Shown here: positions 1-3,953 of the stretch, piece after piece
How the letters are laid out: every line of letters starts with the position of its first letter
Numbering within the stretch: the first letter of the stretch is position 1
DNA from: Methylotenera sp.
GTDB taxonomy: Bacteria > Pseudomonadota > Gammaproteobacteria > Burkholderiales > Methylophilaceae
Direction: 5' to 3'
NCBI GenBank assembly: GCA_013816325.1
Contig: JACDEP010000123.1
Span: 1-5,361 of the forward strand
Length of the DNA stretch: 5,361 nt
The notes under the pieces: model-generated
Told to the model about the DNA's origin: nothing
Database searches by the model: none
What the model saw: the letters and a program-made list of their open reading frames with translations, nothing else
Translations under genes and position numbers: made by a program

Positions 1-518
1 CGTCAATTTAGCGCACCTAGCCCCAATCAAGTGTGGGTGGGCGATATGACGTTTATCCGCACCCGCCAAGGCTGGTTGCACTTAGCTGTGCTGCTGGATT
101 TATACTCACGTAAAGTGGTGGGCTGGTCGATGGGCGCGAAAGCGGATACTGCGTTACACCAAGCGGCGTTAAGGATGGCGGTAACTCAGCGCAACCCATC
201 AGCAGGCTCATTCATCATACCGACCGTGGGTGGGTGTATAGTGATGCACGGTATCGTGCAGCACTCACAAAACAAGCCATGGTGCAAAGCATGAATGGCA
301 AAAAGACGGCGTACGATAATGCGGTAGCGGAAAGCTTCTTCTCTAATTTAAAGAATGAATGGGTACATCACCATGATTTTAAAACCAGAGAGGAGGCAAA
401 ACTGGCGATATTTGATTACATTGAGTGCTTTTATAATACGCAGCGTATTCATCAATCGTTAAACTACCGTACCCCAAACCAAGTGGAGAGGTTATATGAT
501 GCACAGTTGGTTTGCTAA
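1..518 (+). pseudogene. IS3-family transposase OrfB (DDE domain), frameshifted, 5' end outside window
   Basis: This is the C-terminal catalytic half of the second transposase ORF of an IS3-family element, which normally cuts and joins DNA as part of an OrfAB fusion. The frame is open from base 1, so the true start lies off the left edge; the GTG at 31 is not a credible start. The first part carries WVGDMTFI with catalytic Asp at 43-45, then LAVLLDLYSRKVVGWSM. The reading then moves to another frame near 205-209, where one base (probably a C, GGC-CTC becoming GGCTC) is missing. The second part carries HHTDRGW with Asp at 222-224 and YDNAVAESFF with Glu at 330-332. Exactly 35 residues separate them, the D(35)E spacing of the family, followed by FYNTQRIHQSLNYRTP and a TAA stop at 516-518. 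All three catalytic residues are intact, but the frameshift separates the first from the other two. The family call is firm; the subgroup is not determined. Confidence 0.93.
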
Positions 519-524
519 CAAGTG

Positions 525-563
525 TGCCTATTTAGGTGTGTCCGTTAAAGGCGGGTTAGCTTA
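525..563 (+). mobile_element. Putative right end of the IS3-family element
   Basis: The segment just downstream of the transposase stop contains GTGTCCGTTAAAG and ends GGCGGGTTAGCTTA. This general layout (GTGTCCGTT, a G-rich stretch, then a terminal TTAGCTTA or similar) resembles right terminal inverted repeats of IS3-group elements as I remember them. It lies about 45 bases past the stop codon, a usual distance. The left end is outside the window, so the inverted repeat cannot be confirmed, and the exact last base (563 is my estimate) is inferred. No target duplication can be tested. Confidence 0.4.
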
Positions 564-655
564 GACTCCATTGATTTGCGCAAATGATCGGTACGAAAAT
601 AGCTAACCAGCAAGCATAGCCTCGGCAAACGGAGGTTTTGGCTAAGCTAAGCCCA
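554..655. repeat. Inverted repeat GGGTTAGCTTAG / CTAAGCTAAGCCC
   Basis: GGGTTAGCTTAG (553-564) is mirrored by CTAAGCTAAGCCC (643-655): nine bases pair perfectly (TTAGCTTAG with CTAAGCTAA) and the C/G tract pairs again after one extra base. A third related copy, TAGCTAACC at 600-608, is also complementary to the left arm (GGTTAGCT). The left arm coincides with the presumed IS right end. Read inwards, the right arm (TAAGCTAAGCCC) looks like that same terminus read from a left end. It could be two abutting IS ends or a simple stem-loop. Confidence 0.55.
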
Positions 656-796
656 ATACTTAACAATAAAAATATCATGCAAAAACACCACCGCCTCCAT
701 CTGCAAATCGAACGGCTCTATCGCCGTAGCGGCGGCACGCGCTTTGCCAATTACCGTATCTGGAAAAGTTCTGATTATCTACTCAATGCACTCAAT
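564..796. other. Unassigned segment between IS end and DUF3820 remnant
   Basis: I find no gene here that I can defend. A plus-strand frame is open from TTG at 638 (ATG at 677) to 841, but its product matches nothing I recognise, it has no well-placed ribosome binding site for either start, and its 3' part runs into the DUF3820 remnant in a different reading frame. Two other frames across about 680-780 are also open, one on the plus strand (C-K-N-T-T-A...) and one on the minus strand (...FPDTVIGKARAAATAI...), so openness alone means little. The stretch at about 685-765 looks richer in GC than its surroundings. It also holds a perfect 12-bp palindrome, ATTTGCGCAAAT (574-585), and repeated TTAGCTTA/TAAGCTAA motifs. 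It may be debris of a gene or element disrupted by the adjacent insertion. Confidence 0.5.
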
Positions 797-1008
797 ATTG
801 ATCCCGCGACTAGCCAAGGTAATATCAAAGGATTACAGTAAATACAAAGTCCGCGTACTTGCAGAATGCTAGGTAATTACCTTAATTGGTTTGCACGCGA
901 AGGCTTTCCTAAAAACGAGATTAGGCGCTTCTTGCTTTAATACAAGAGATAGACCATAACGGTTTGTTGCCTTTACTTGAGCCGTTGCGCACTACCTACT
1001 GCAAATAA
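797..1008 (+). pseudogene. Decayed second copy of the DUF3820 gene
   Basis: From about 833 to 1008 the sequence aligns base for base with the intact DUF3820 gene at 1829-2056. About three quarters of bases are identical over the core: GTAAATACAAAG, GGTAATTACCTTAA, TGGTTTGC, CAAGAGAT and GACCATAA all recur in order. Translated in pieces it gives SKYKVRVLAE, GNYLNWFAREGFPKNEI and NGLLPLLEPLRT, all diagnostic of the family. A one-base loss near 870 with a TAG beside it and another one-base loss near 930-940 with a TAA destroy the frame, so no functional product is expected. Similarity before 833 is weaker (ATCC.G.CGACT near 800), so the left limit is approximate. The last codon (TAA at 1006-1008) overlaps the end of the convergent adhesin-E-like gene. 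The differences between copies suggest an old duplication or an independently acquired paralogue rather than a recent copy event. Confidence 0.85.
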
Positions 1009-1375
1009 TATTGGTTTTAAGCTCACCTATACTATAAGGCACCACGTCAGACCAAGCGGTTTTGGCTTCATCAAAAGTGGTAGATTCTATTACGCTACCT
1101 TGGCCCATATTTTTACTATAGTAATCAATGGCTAATGGTTTGAAGCGCTTATTTTTACAATCGTGAATTTCACGCCATTTTGTTGATAACTCATCTCTTG
1201 GTTGTAAACTGTTGTAATCGTTTAAGGTGGTGACTGTGACTGTATTCCCTGTTTTTTGTAGCGTGTCAAAATCCACATACATGTTTGCCTCATCGTTCGT
1301 TTGAATGAGCGTCCATTCGGCAAATGCAGTAGTGGATATGGTACTTAAAATGAATAAGATAAGAATTTTTTTCAA
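992..1375 (-). CDS. Secreted surface-adhesin-E-like protein
   Basis: This 127-residue exported protein belongs, by pattern, to the surface-adhesin protein E family (Pfam Adhesin_E). Residues 1-19 form a Sec signal peptide (KKILILFIL core, cleavage expected after AFA-19). The mature part starts EWTLIQTND and shows the family's order: a short strand with VDFDTLQKTGNTVTVTTLNDY (34-54), DCKNKRFKPLAIDYYSKNMGQG (72-93) and a C-terminal SIGELKTNIIC. Cys73 and Cys125 are the usual pair for one disulfide. The start codon is TTG (1373-1375); I accept it because it gives a complete signal peptide, no ATG lies nearby, and AAAAGGG sits about 7 bases upstream. The 3' end overlaps the DUF3820 remnant on the other strand by 17 bases. 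Family members often lack any known role; adhesion is only the family name. It appears to be transcribed alone. Confidence 0.82.
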   Translation of the reverse strand: MKKILILFILSTISTTAFAEWTLIQTNDEANMYVDFDTLQKTGNTVTVTTLNDYNSLQPRDELSTKWREIHDCKNKRFKPLAIDYYSKNMGQGSVIESTTFDEAKTAWSDVVPYSIGELKTNIICSR

Positions 1376-1382
1376 AGTGCGG

Positions 1383-1389
1383 CCCTTTT
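1383..1389 (-). promoter_or_regulatory. Ribosome binding site supporting the TTG start at 1375
   Basis: On the minus strand AAAAGGG lies seven bases before the TTG of the adhesin-E-like gene. It is the only purine-rich stretch placed to serve this start, which supports the non-ATG choice together with the intact signal peptide. Confidence 0.5.
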
Positions 1390-1501
1390 AAATGTAAGAC
1401 TTAAGGTAGCTATAATATTGAAAATAACATCTACAGACTTAGATATTACTAACAGCATCTCGATTGTTTTAAATTAACTGCAATATTTATTCGAATTCTA
1501 A

Positions 1502-1520
1502 ATGGCTTATTTTTAGCCAT
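1502..1520 (-). terminator. Weak hairpin after the DUF2789 gene
   Basis: ATGGCT (1502-1507) and AGCCAT (1515-1520) form a six-base stem around an AT-rich loop, beginning 16 bases past the DUF2789 stop. On the minus strand only a short run of T follows (TTTAG), so it is at best a weak intrinsic terminator. The rest of 1376-1536 is AT-rich intergenic sequence that must hold the promoter of the adhesin-E-like gene. A TATTAT at 1412-1417 on the minus strand could be a -10 element, but I see no convincing -35. Confidence 0.3.
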
Positions 1521-1536
1521 ATGTTTTAGATGTCTC

Positions 1537-1773
1537 TTATTTCGAATGCAACCTAGTATTCAATTGGTCAATCACTTCTGCCCAATCTGCATCTTTCAAA
1601 ATCTCTTCACGTAAAAATGCGGCTTGAGATGGCGTCCAGAAAGGCGCTTCTGAGAGTGATAGACTCGTTTCCAAATGGCTATGGGTTTGAATGAAGTTAT
1701 CAATCTCTACATCATCAGACGGTAAACCAAGCTGCGCGAATAGATTGTTGAGTGTGTGTAATGATGGTTCCAT
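1537..1773 (-). CDS. DUF2789 family protein
   Basis: This small 78-residue cytoplasmic protein is of the DUF2789 family, which is found mainly in beta- and gammaproteobacteria and has no established function. It opens with HTLNNLFAQLGLPSDDVEIDNFI (6-28), then a His-rich turn (HSHLETSLSL), followed by the family's most conserved block, APFWTPSQAAFLREEILKDADWAEVIDQLN (43-72). Length is normal for the family and no part is missing. The ATG start is well supported by GAGGT five bases upstream (1779-1783). It is divergent from the intact DUF3820 gene, with only 55 bases between the two start codons, so their promoters must overlap or abut. No cysteines, signal peptide or membrane segment are seen. 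Confidence 0.9.
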   Translation of the reverse strand: MEPSLHTLNNLFAQLGLPSDDVEIDNFIQTHSHLETSLSLSEAPFWTPSQAAFLREEILKDADWAEVIDQLNTRLHSK

Positions 1774-1828
1774 AAATGACCTCGATTCTGATTGCTTATT
1801 GTAAACCTTAAAGTAACATTGGCTTGTT
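1774..1828. promoter_or_regulatory. Divergent promoter region between DUF2789 and DUF3820 genes
   Basis: Fifty-five bases separate two outward-facing start codons, so both transcripts must begin in or very near this gap unless either gene is read from further off. The minus-strand ribosome binding site GAGGT (1779-1783) is clear. The plus-strand gene has no strong Shine-Dalgarno sequence before its ATG (CATTGGCTTGTT). No convincing -10/-35 pair can be picked by eye. Confidence 0.4.
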
Positions 1829-2056
1829 ATGAATCCAGACGACTTACAAAAACTAGTGACGCTTGAGATGCCTTACGGTAAATACAAAGGCCGCTTGCTT
1901 GCAGATTTACCGGGTAATTACCTTAACTGGTTTGCGCGCGCGGGCTTCCCTGCTACTGAGTTGGGGCGTTTGTTACAACTGATGCAAGAGATTGACCATA
2001 ATGGCCTATCACCATTGTTAGTGCCCCTCAGGACGCATAACAAACATCATCAGTAA
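1829..2056 (+). CDS. DUF3820 family protein (intact copy)
   Basis: This 75-residue protein of the DUF3820 family (Pfam also calls it a putative quorum-sensing-regulated virulence factor, by homology to a Pseudomonas protein) has an unproven molecular role. The family signature is complete: MPYGKYKGRLLADLP (14-28), NYLNWFARAGFP (30-41), ELGRLLQLMQEIDHNGLSPLLVPLR (44-68). There is a short polar His-rich tail. The ATG at 1829 gives a normal length and begins just ahead of the conserved block, though its ribosome binding site is weak. A decayed paralogue lies at about 797-1008. No signal peptide or membrane segment is present, so it is probably cytoplasmic. Confidence 0.9.
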   Translation: MNPDDLQKLVTLEMPYGKYKGRLLADLPGNYLNWFARAGFPATELGRLLQLMQEIDHNGLSPLLVPLRTHNKHHQ

Positions 2057-2125
2057 TCCCTTACCTACCGTAGACATTTCCAAGTCACCATCAAAGTTGG
2101 TTTTAGAATAGAAGACTGATTATAT

Positions 2126-2177
2126 AAGCCTAATTAGGTGATTTAGAAACGTTATTTTTTACCCAGTAATTAGGCTT
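2126..2177. repeat. 11-bp inverted repeat at the 3' end of the 145-aa gene
   Basis: AAGCCTAATTA (2126-2136) and TAATTAGGCTT (2167-2177) are exact reverse complements 30 bases apart. The first contains the TAG stop of the minus-strand gene and part of the palindrome CCTAATTAGG (2129-2138). In the minus-strand transcript this could fold into a stem-loop spanning the last codons. It is not followed by a T-run, so it is not a classical terminator; mRNA 3'-end stabilisation is possible. Confidence 0.45.
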
Positions 2178-2567
2178 GTTGCCACGCTGTTCAAACACCT
2201 GCATATCTTTACGGCTTAAATTGGTGATGGCTTCGTCGAAAGATATCTTGGTCTTTTCCGCTTCTGTTTTTGCAATGGGTTCTGCATATTTAAGCCAGAC
2301 GGGGTTGGTATTATATCCATTGTCTTGCATGCATCTAGCGATGACATTGGCTCTTTTGCTGATGCGCTCTAGTTTTTGAAACTCGATAATCGGCATATCT
2401 TTCGCTACGGCCCTATCGCCGAAATCCAGGCATTTATACCCGGTTTTCTGGATTTGTTGCTGGTCAGGTGTTAGCGCTGTTTTGGCGTCATAGCCTTGAT
2501 GATTGTAAATAAATGAGGCAGTAACTAAGCCAATGATTCCAAAAATAATGAGGTAAAGTTTTTTCAA
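2130..2567 (-). CDS. Hypothetical N-terminally membrane-anchored or exported protein
   Basis: This is a 145-residue protein I do not recognise. Residues 4-20 (LYLIIFGIIGLVTASFI) after MKK form either an uncleaved membrane anchor or a signal sequence; no good AXA cleavage site is obvious, so an anchor is more likely. The rest is hydrophilic and looks helical, with two cysteines: Cys46 in GYKCLDFGDRAV and Cys79 in IARCMQDNGYNTNPVWLKY. The R-C-M-x-x-x-G-Y pattern is common in small periplasmic proteins and lipoproteins, where two such cysteines may form a disulfide. The start is TTG (2565-2567) with only a weak GGA upstream; it is accepted because Lys-Lys plus the hydrophobic stretch follows at once and no other start is near. 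The gene is isolated: a strong terminator at 2622-2661 cuts it off from the gene upstream, so it needs its own promoter within 2568-2621. Confidence 0.65.
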   Translation of the reverse strand: MKKLYLIIFGIIGLVTASFIYNHQGYDAKTALTPDQQQIQKTGYKCLDFGDRAVAKDMPIIEFQKLERISKRANVIARCMQDNGYNTNPVWLKYAEPIAKTEAEKTKISFDEAITNLSRKDMQVFEQRGNKPNYWVKNNVSKSPN

Positions 2568-2621
2568 TTTAATCCAATCGACAAACTTACTAGATTTAAC
2601 TTTATCCTATATTTCAGATAG

Positions 2622-2661
2622 TTAAAATAATAAACCGCCATAAGGCGGTTTATTATTTTAA
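2622..2661 (-). terminator. Perfect 18-bp stem intrinsic terminator (bidirectional)
   Basis: Bases 2622-2639 and 2644-2661 are exact reverse complements: an 18-bp stem with a GC core (ACCGCC/GGCGGT), outer A/T tracts and a four-base loop (2640-2643). On the minus strand the outer arm ends TTTATTATTTTAA, giving the U-rich tail of a Rho-independent terminator. It lies five bases past the stop of the 63-residue gene, which it evidently terminates. The stem is symmetrical, so it could act from either strand. Confidence 0.93.
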
Positions 2662-2666
2662 AGTAC

Positions 2667-2858
2667 TTATTTCTTAGCTGGTGCAGCTTCTTTAGCCATC
2701 GGTGCTTTTTTATCTTTAACTACTTTTGGAGCGCATGAGCCGCCTTTATGGTGCGGGCCTGTGCCGCCTGTCAATACCTCACCTTTTGGACAAGCCATGG
2801 CGAGTGAAGTAGCAAAACCAAAAGCAAGAACTACAACGAAAGATACTAATTTTTTCAT
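2667..2858 (-). CDS. Small secreted Cys/Gly/His-motif protein, function unknown
   Basis: This 63-residue precursor has a clear signal peptide: MKKLVSFVVVLAFGFATSLAMA, cleavage expected after AMA-22. The mature peptide of about 41 residues starts CPKGEVLTGGTGPHHKGGSC, two cysteines enclosing a Gly-rich stretch with an HHK centre. It continues into a Lys/Ala/Pro-rich tail (KVVKDKKAPMAKEAAPAKK). The cysteine at mature position 1 invites a lipoprotein reading, but the residues before it (A-M-A) are a poor lipobox, so a soluble periplasmic peptide is more likely. The two Cys may form a disulfide; the HH could bind a metal, which is speculation. The ATG has AGGA about 11 bases upstream. A dedicated strong terminator follows at once, so this is a single-gene unit, and the strength of the terminator hints at substantial expression. 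I do not know a named family for it. Confidence 0.75.
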   Translation of the reverse strand: MKKLVSFVVVLAFGFATSLAMACPKGEVLTGGTGPHHKGGSCAPKVVKDKKAPMAKEAAPAKK

Positions 2859-3000
2859 GATTTTAAAATCCTAATAATTGGTGAATGAGCCTTACTGCAC
2901 TTTCACTTTAATCCTTCAAGCTTACCCCAACCTGACATTTTGCAAGTTCAAAAAATGTGAATCAGTATAATAATTCCAAGGTTTATGACTTGAAATCATA
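2859..3000. other. Intergenic region upstream of the 63-aa gene
   Basis: These 142 bases lie between the end of the split Crp/Fnr regulator and the start of the small secreted gene, both on the minus strand. The promoter of the secreted gene should be here. TTGAAG and TTAAAG-like hexamers are visible on the minus strand, but no well-spaced pair stands out. A short imperfect hairpin TATGA...TCATA (near 2984-3000) sits just past the regulator stop and is too weak to call as a terminator. Confidence 0.35.
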
Positions 3001-3510
3001 TTATTTAGATTTAGATTTAGATTTAGATTTAGATTTAGGATTAGGCAATAAGCGCTCATATTCTTTTGTGACTACGTCATAACATTCGCAAACACGTTTC
3101 TCAAGTGCTGCGCGTTTTAAAACAGTGATTTCACCTCGTTTGTAGGCAATTAATCCCTCTTTCTGTAAGCCACTAGCTGCAATGGTGACGCTCTCACGGG
3201 TTACGCCCAGTAATTTTGCAATAAGCCCTTGGGTAATGAGCAGTTTATTTTCATGCAGGCGATCTACGCTCATTAATAACCAACGGCAAAGTTGCTGATC
3301 AAGTGAATGATGCTGGTTGCAAACTGCGGTTTGAGATGTTTGGGTAATCAAGGCTTGTGTGTAAAGTAGGGAAATATGCTGAAGCTGGCCGCCTAACGCA
3401 AATTCACGCTTCATGATTTTTCTGCTTAACCGATAAGCTTGCCCTTCAGATTGAACCTCAGTGCTACTTGGCATACTTTCCCCGCCCATGTAGATGGAAA
3501 TACCAATCAT
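3001..3510 (-). CDS. Crp/Fnr-family regulator, C-terminal part (dimer helix and HTH)
   Basis: This 169-codon ORF holds the end of the cNMP-binding fold (MIGISIYMGGESMPS), the dimerisation helix (about 35-65, including LYTQALITQTSQTAVCNQHHSLDQQLCRWLL) and a Crp-type winged helix-turn-helix DNA-binding domain (about 90-134, ITQGLIAKLLGVTRESVTIAASGLQKEGLI then the wing YKRGEITVLKR). It continues ALEKRVCECYDVVTKEYERLL as in the proteobacterial subfamily of such regulators. The first half lies in the ORF at 3507-3758, and the two join smoothly in family sequence at VGNEGMIGIS. The ATG at 3508-3510 overlaps the TGA of the first ORF (ATGA). TAGGGG lies 10 bases before it, so coupled translation is conceivable. 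The tail PNPKSKSKSKSKSK comes from a hexanucleotide repeat. Alone this product lacks most of the sensor domain. It could be the dead half of a frameshifted gene or a subunit of a split regulator. Confidence 0.85.
   Translation of the reverse strand: MIGISIYMGGESMPSSTEVQSEGQAYRLSRKIMKREFALGGQLQHISLLYTQALITQTSQTAVCNQHHSLDQQLCRWLLMSVDRLHENKLLITQGLIAKLLGVTRESVTIAASGLQKEGLIAYKRGEITVLKRAALEKRVCECYDVVTKEYERLLPNPKSKSKSKSKSK
3004..3039. repeat. Hexanucleotide tandem repeat TTTAGA
   Basis: Five perfect copies of TTTAGA (3004-3033) are followed by TTTAGG and ATTAGG. They directly abut the stop codon of the regulator and encode alternating Lys and Ser on the minus strand. The unit is a multiple of three, so slippage would lengthen or shorten the basic tail without changing the frame. 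Confidence 0.95.
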
Positions 3511-3758
3511 GCCCTCATTACCCCTACAATGGCAATTTCACTTGAAGAGCCATCTTCTAAGCTATAAATCAGAGAAACGATGCCGCTGGTAGGAAAGTGC
3601 AGATATTTAACATGATCGCCAGCTTCAGAGATAGTCCATCCTAGTGGCATCTCTATAGGTTCTAAATCGGGCAGTATCCGCTCATAATCACTGGTAGGTA
3701 AGGTTGCTAAGATGCGGTTTTGACGGGGGTCGGCGAATTTGTTGACTATTTTAGACAT
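3507..3758 (-). CDS. Crp/Fnr-family regulator, N-terminal sensor part
   Basis: This 83-codon ORF carries the start of a cNMP-binding-type sensor domain: PRQNRILATLPTSDYERILPDLEPIEMPLGWTISEAGDHVKYLHFPTSGIVSLIYSLEDGSSSEIAIVG, the typical opening of this group of Crp/Fnr proteins. After IVG the frame is lost: the ORF ends VMRA and TGA, while the expected continuation GNEGMIGIS is found in the frame of the next ORF. The change lies at a GGGG run (3521-3524); the length fits either two extra bases or one missing base. Joined, the two parts would give about 245-250 residues, close to a full-length family member with its extra tail. The ATG at 3756-3758 has only a weak purine stretch (AAAG) before it. 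A sequencing error, true mutation or functional split cannot be told apart from this window alone. Confidence 0.82.
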   Translation of the reverse strand: MSKIVNKFADPRQNRILATLPTSDYERILPDLEPIEMPLGWTISEAGDHVKYLHFPTSGIVSLIYSLEDGSSSEIAIVGVMRA

Positions 3759-3863
3759 CTTTATTCAATCTCTAGTTTGTAACTAACTAAGGGAAGCATT
3801 TTTCATTAGACAGAAATAATTTGCAACTTTTAGTTAAGCAGTATACGCCAGACAAATGTGCAA

Positions 3864-3890
3864 AAACCTCCATTTATTAAATGAAGGTTT
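3864..3890 (-). terminator. Intrinsic terminator of the autotransporter gene
   Basis: AAACCTCCATTT (3864-3875) pairs with AAATGAAGGTTT (3879-3890) around a three-base loop. The single non-Watson-Crick position becomes a U-G wobble in the minus-strand RNA. On that strand the hairpin is followed by TT and forms a TTTTT run with the stem end. It lies about 60 bases after the autotransporter stop and before the regulator's promoter, so it should terminate the autotransporter transcript. Confidence 0.75.
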
Positions 3891-3915
3891 ATTTTTGAAG
3901 GTTCGTTTGAAGGTT
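3882..3915. repeat. Three copies of TGAAGGTT
   Basis: TGAAGGTT occurs at 3882-3889, 3896-3903 and 3908-3915, spaced 14 and 12 bases start to start, between the autotransporter stop and its terminator; the first copy is part of the terminator stem. The spacing is not constant. They may be remnants of a small local duplication. The remainder of 3759-3953 is AT-rich, and its left part should hold the regulator's promoter, which I cannot pin down. Confidence 0.6.
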
Positions 3916-3953
3916 CCTTTGCGAATAAAACTATGCGCGTACCATTAAAATTT

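Noticed and set aside
31..294. Separate small protein starting at GTG 31
   Set aside because: It is the first part of the transposase, open to the left edge; its last residues (after about 207) are out-of-frame reading past the frameshift.
574..585. Palindrome ATTTGCGCAAAT as an operator
   Set aside because: It is perfect, but no adjacent promoter or regulated gene can be shown, so only its presence is recorded.
638..841. Open frame of 67 codons on the plus strand starting at TTG
   Set aside because: No recognisable family, no properly spaced ribosome binding site, competing open frames on both strands, and its 3' end overlaps the DUF3820 remnant in a different frame. It is described as an unassigned segment instead.
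2176..2379. Open frame on the plus strand inside the 145-aa gene
   Set aside because: It is antisense to a gene with a better start, an N-terminal hydrophobic anchor and a sensible composition; it has no family features of its own.
3001..3045. TTTAGA repeats as a CRISPR array or telomere-like repeat
   Set aside because: The six-base units are contiguous with no spacers and lie inside a coding frame, so this is a simple microsatellite.
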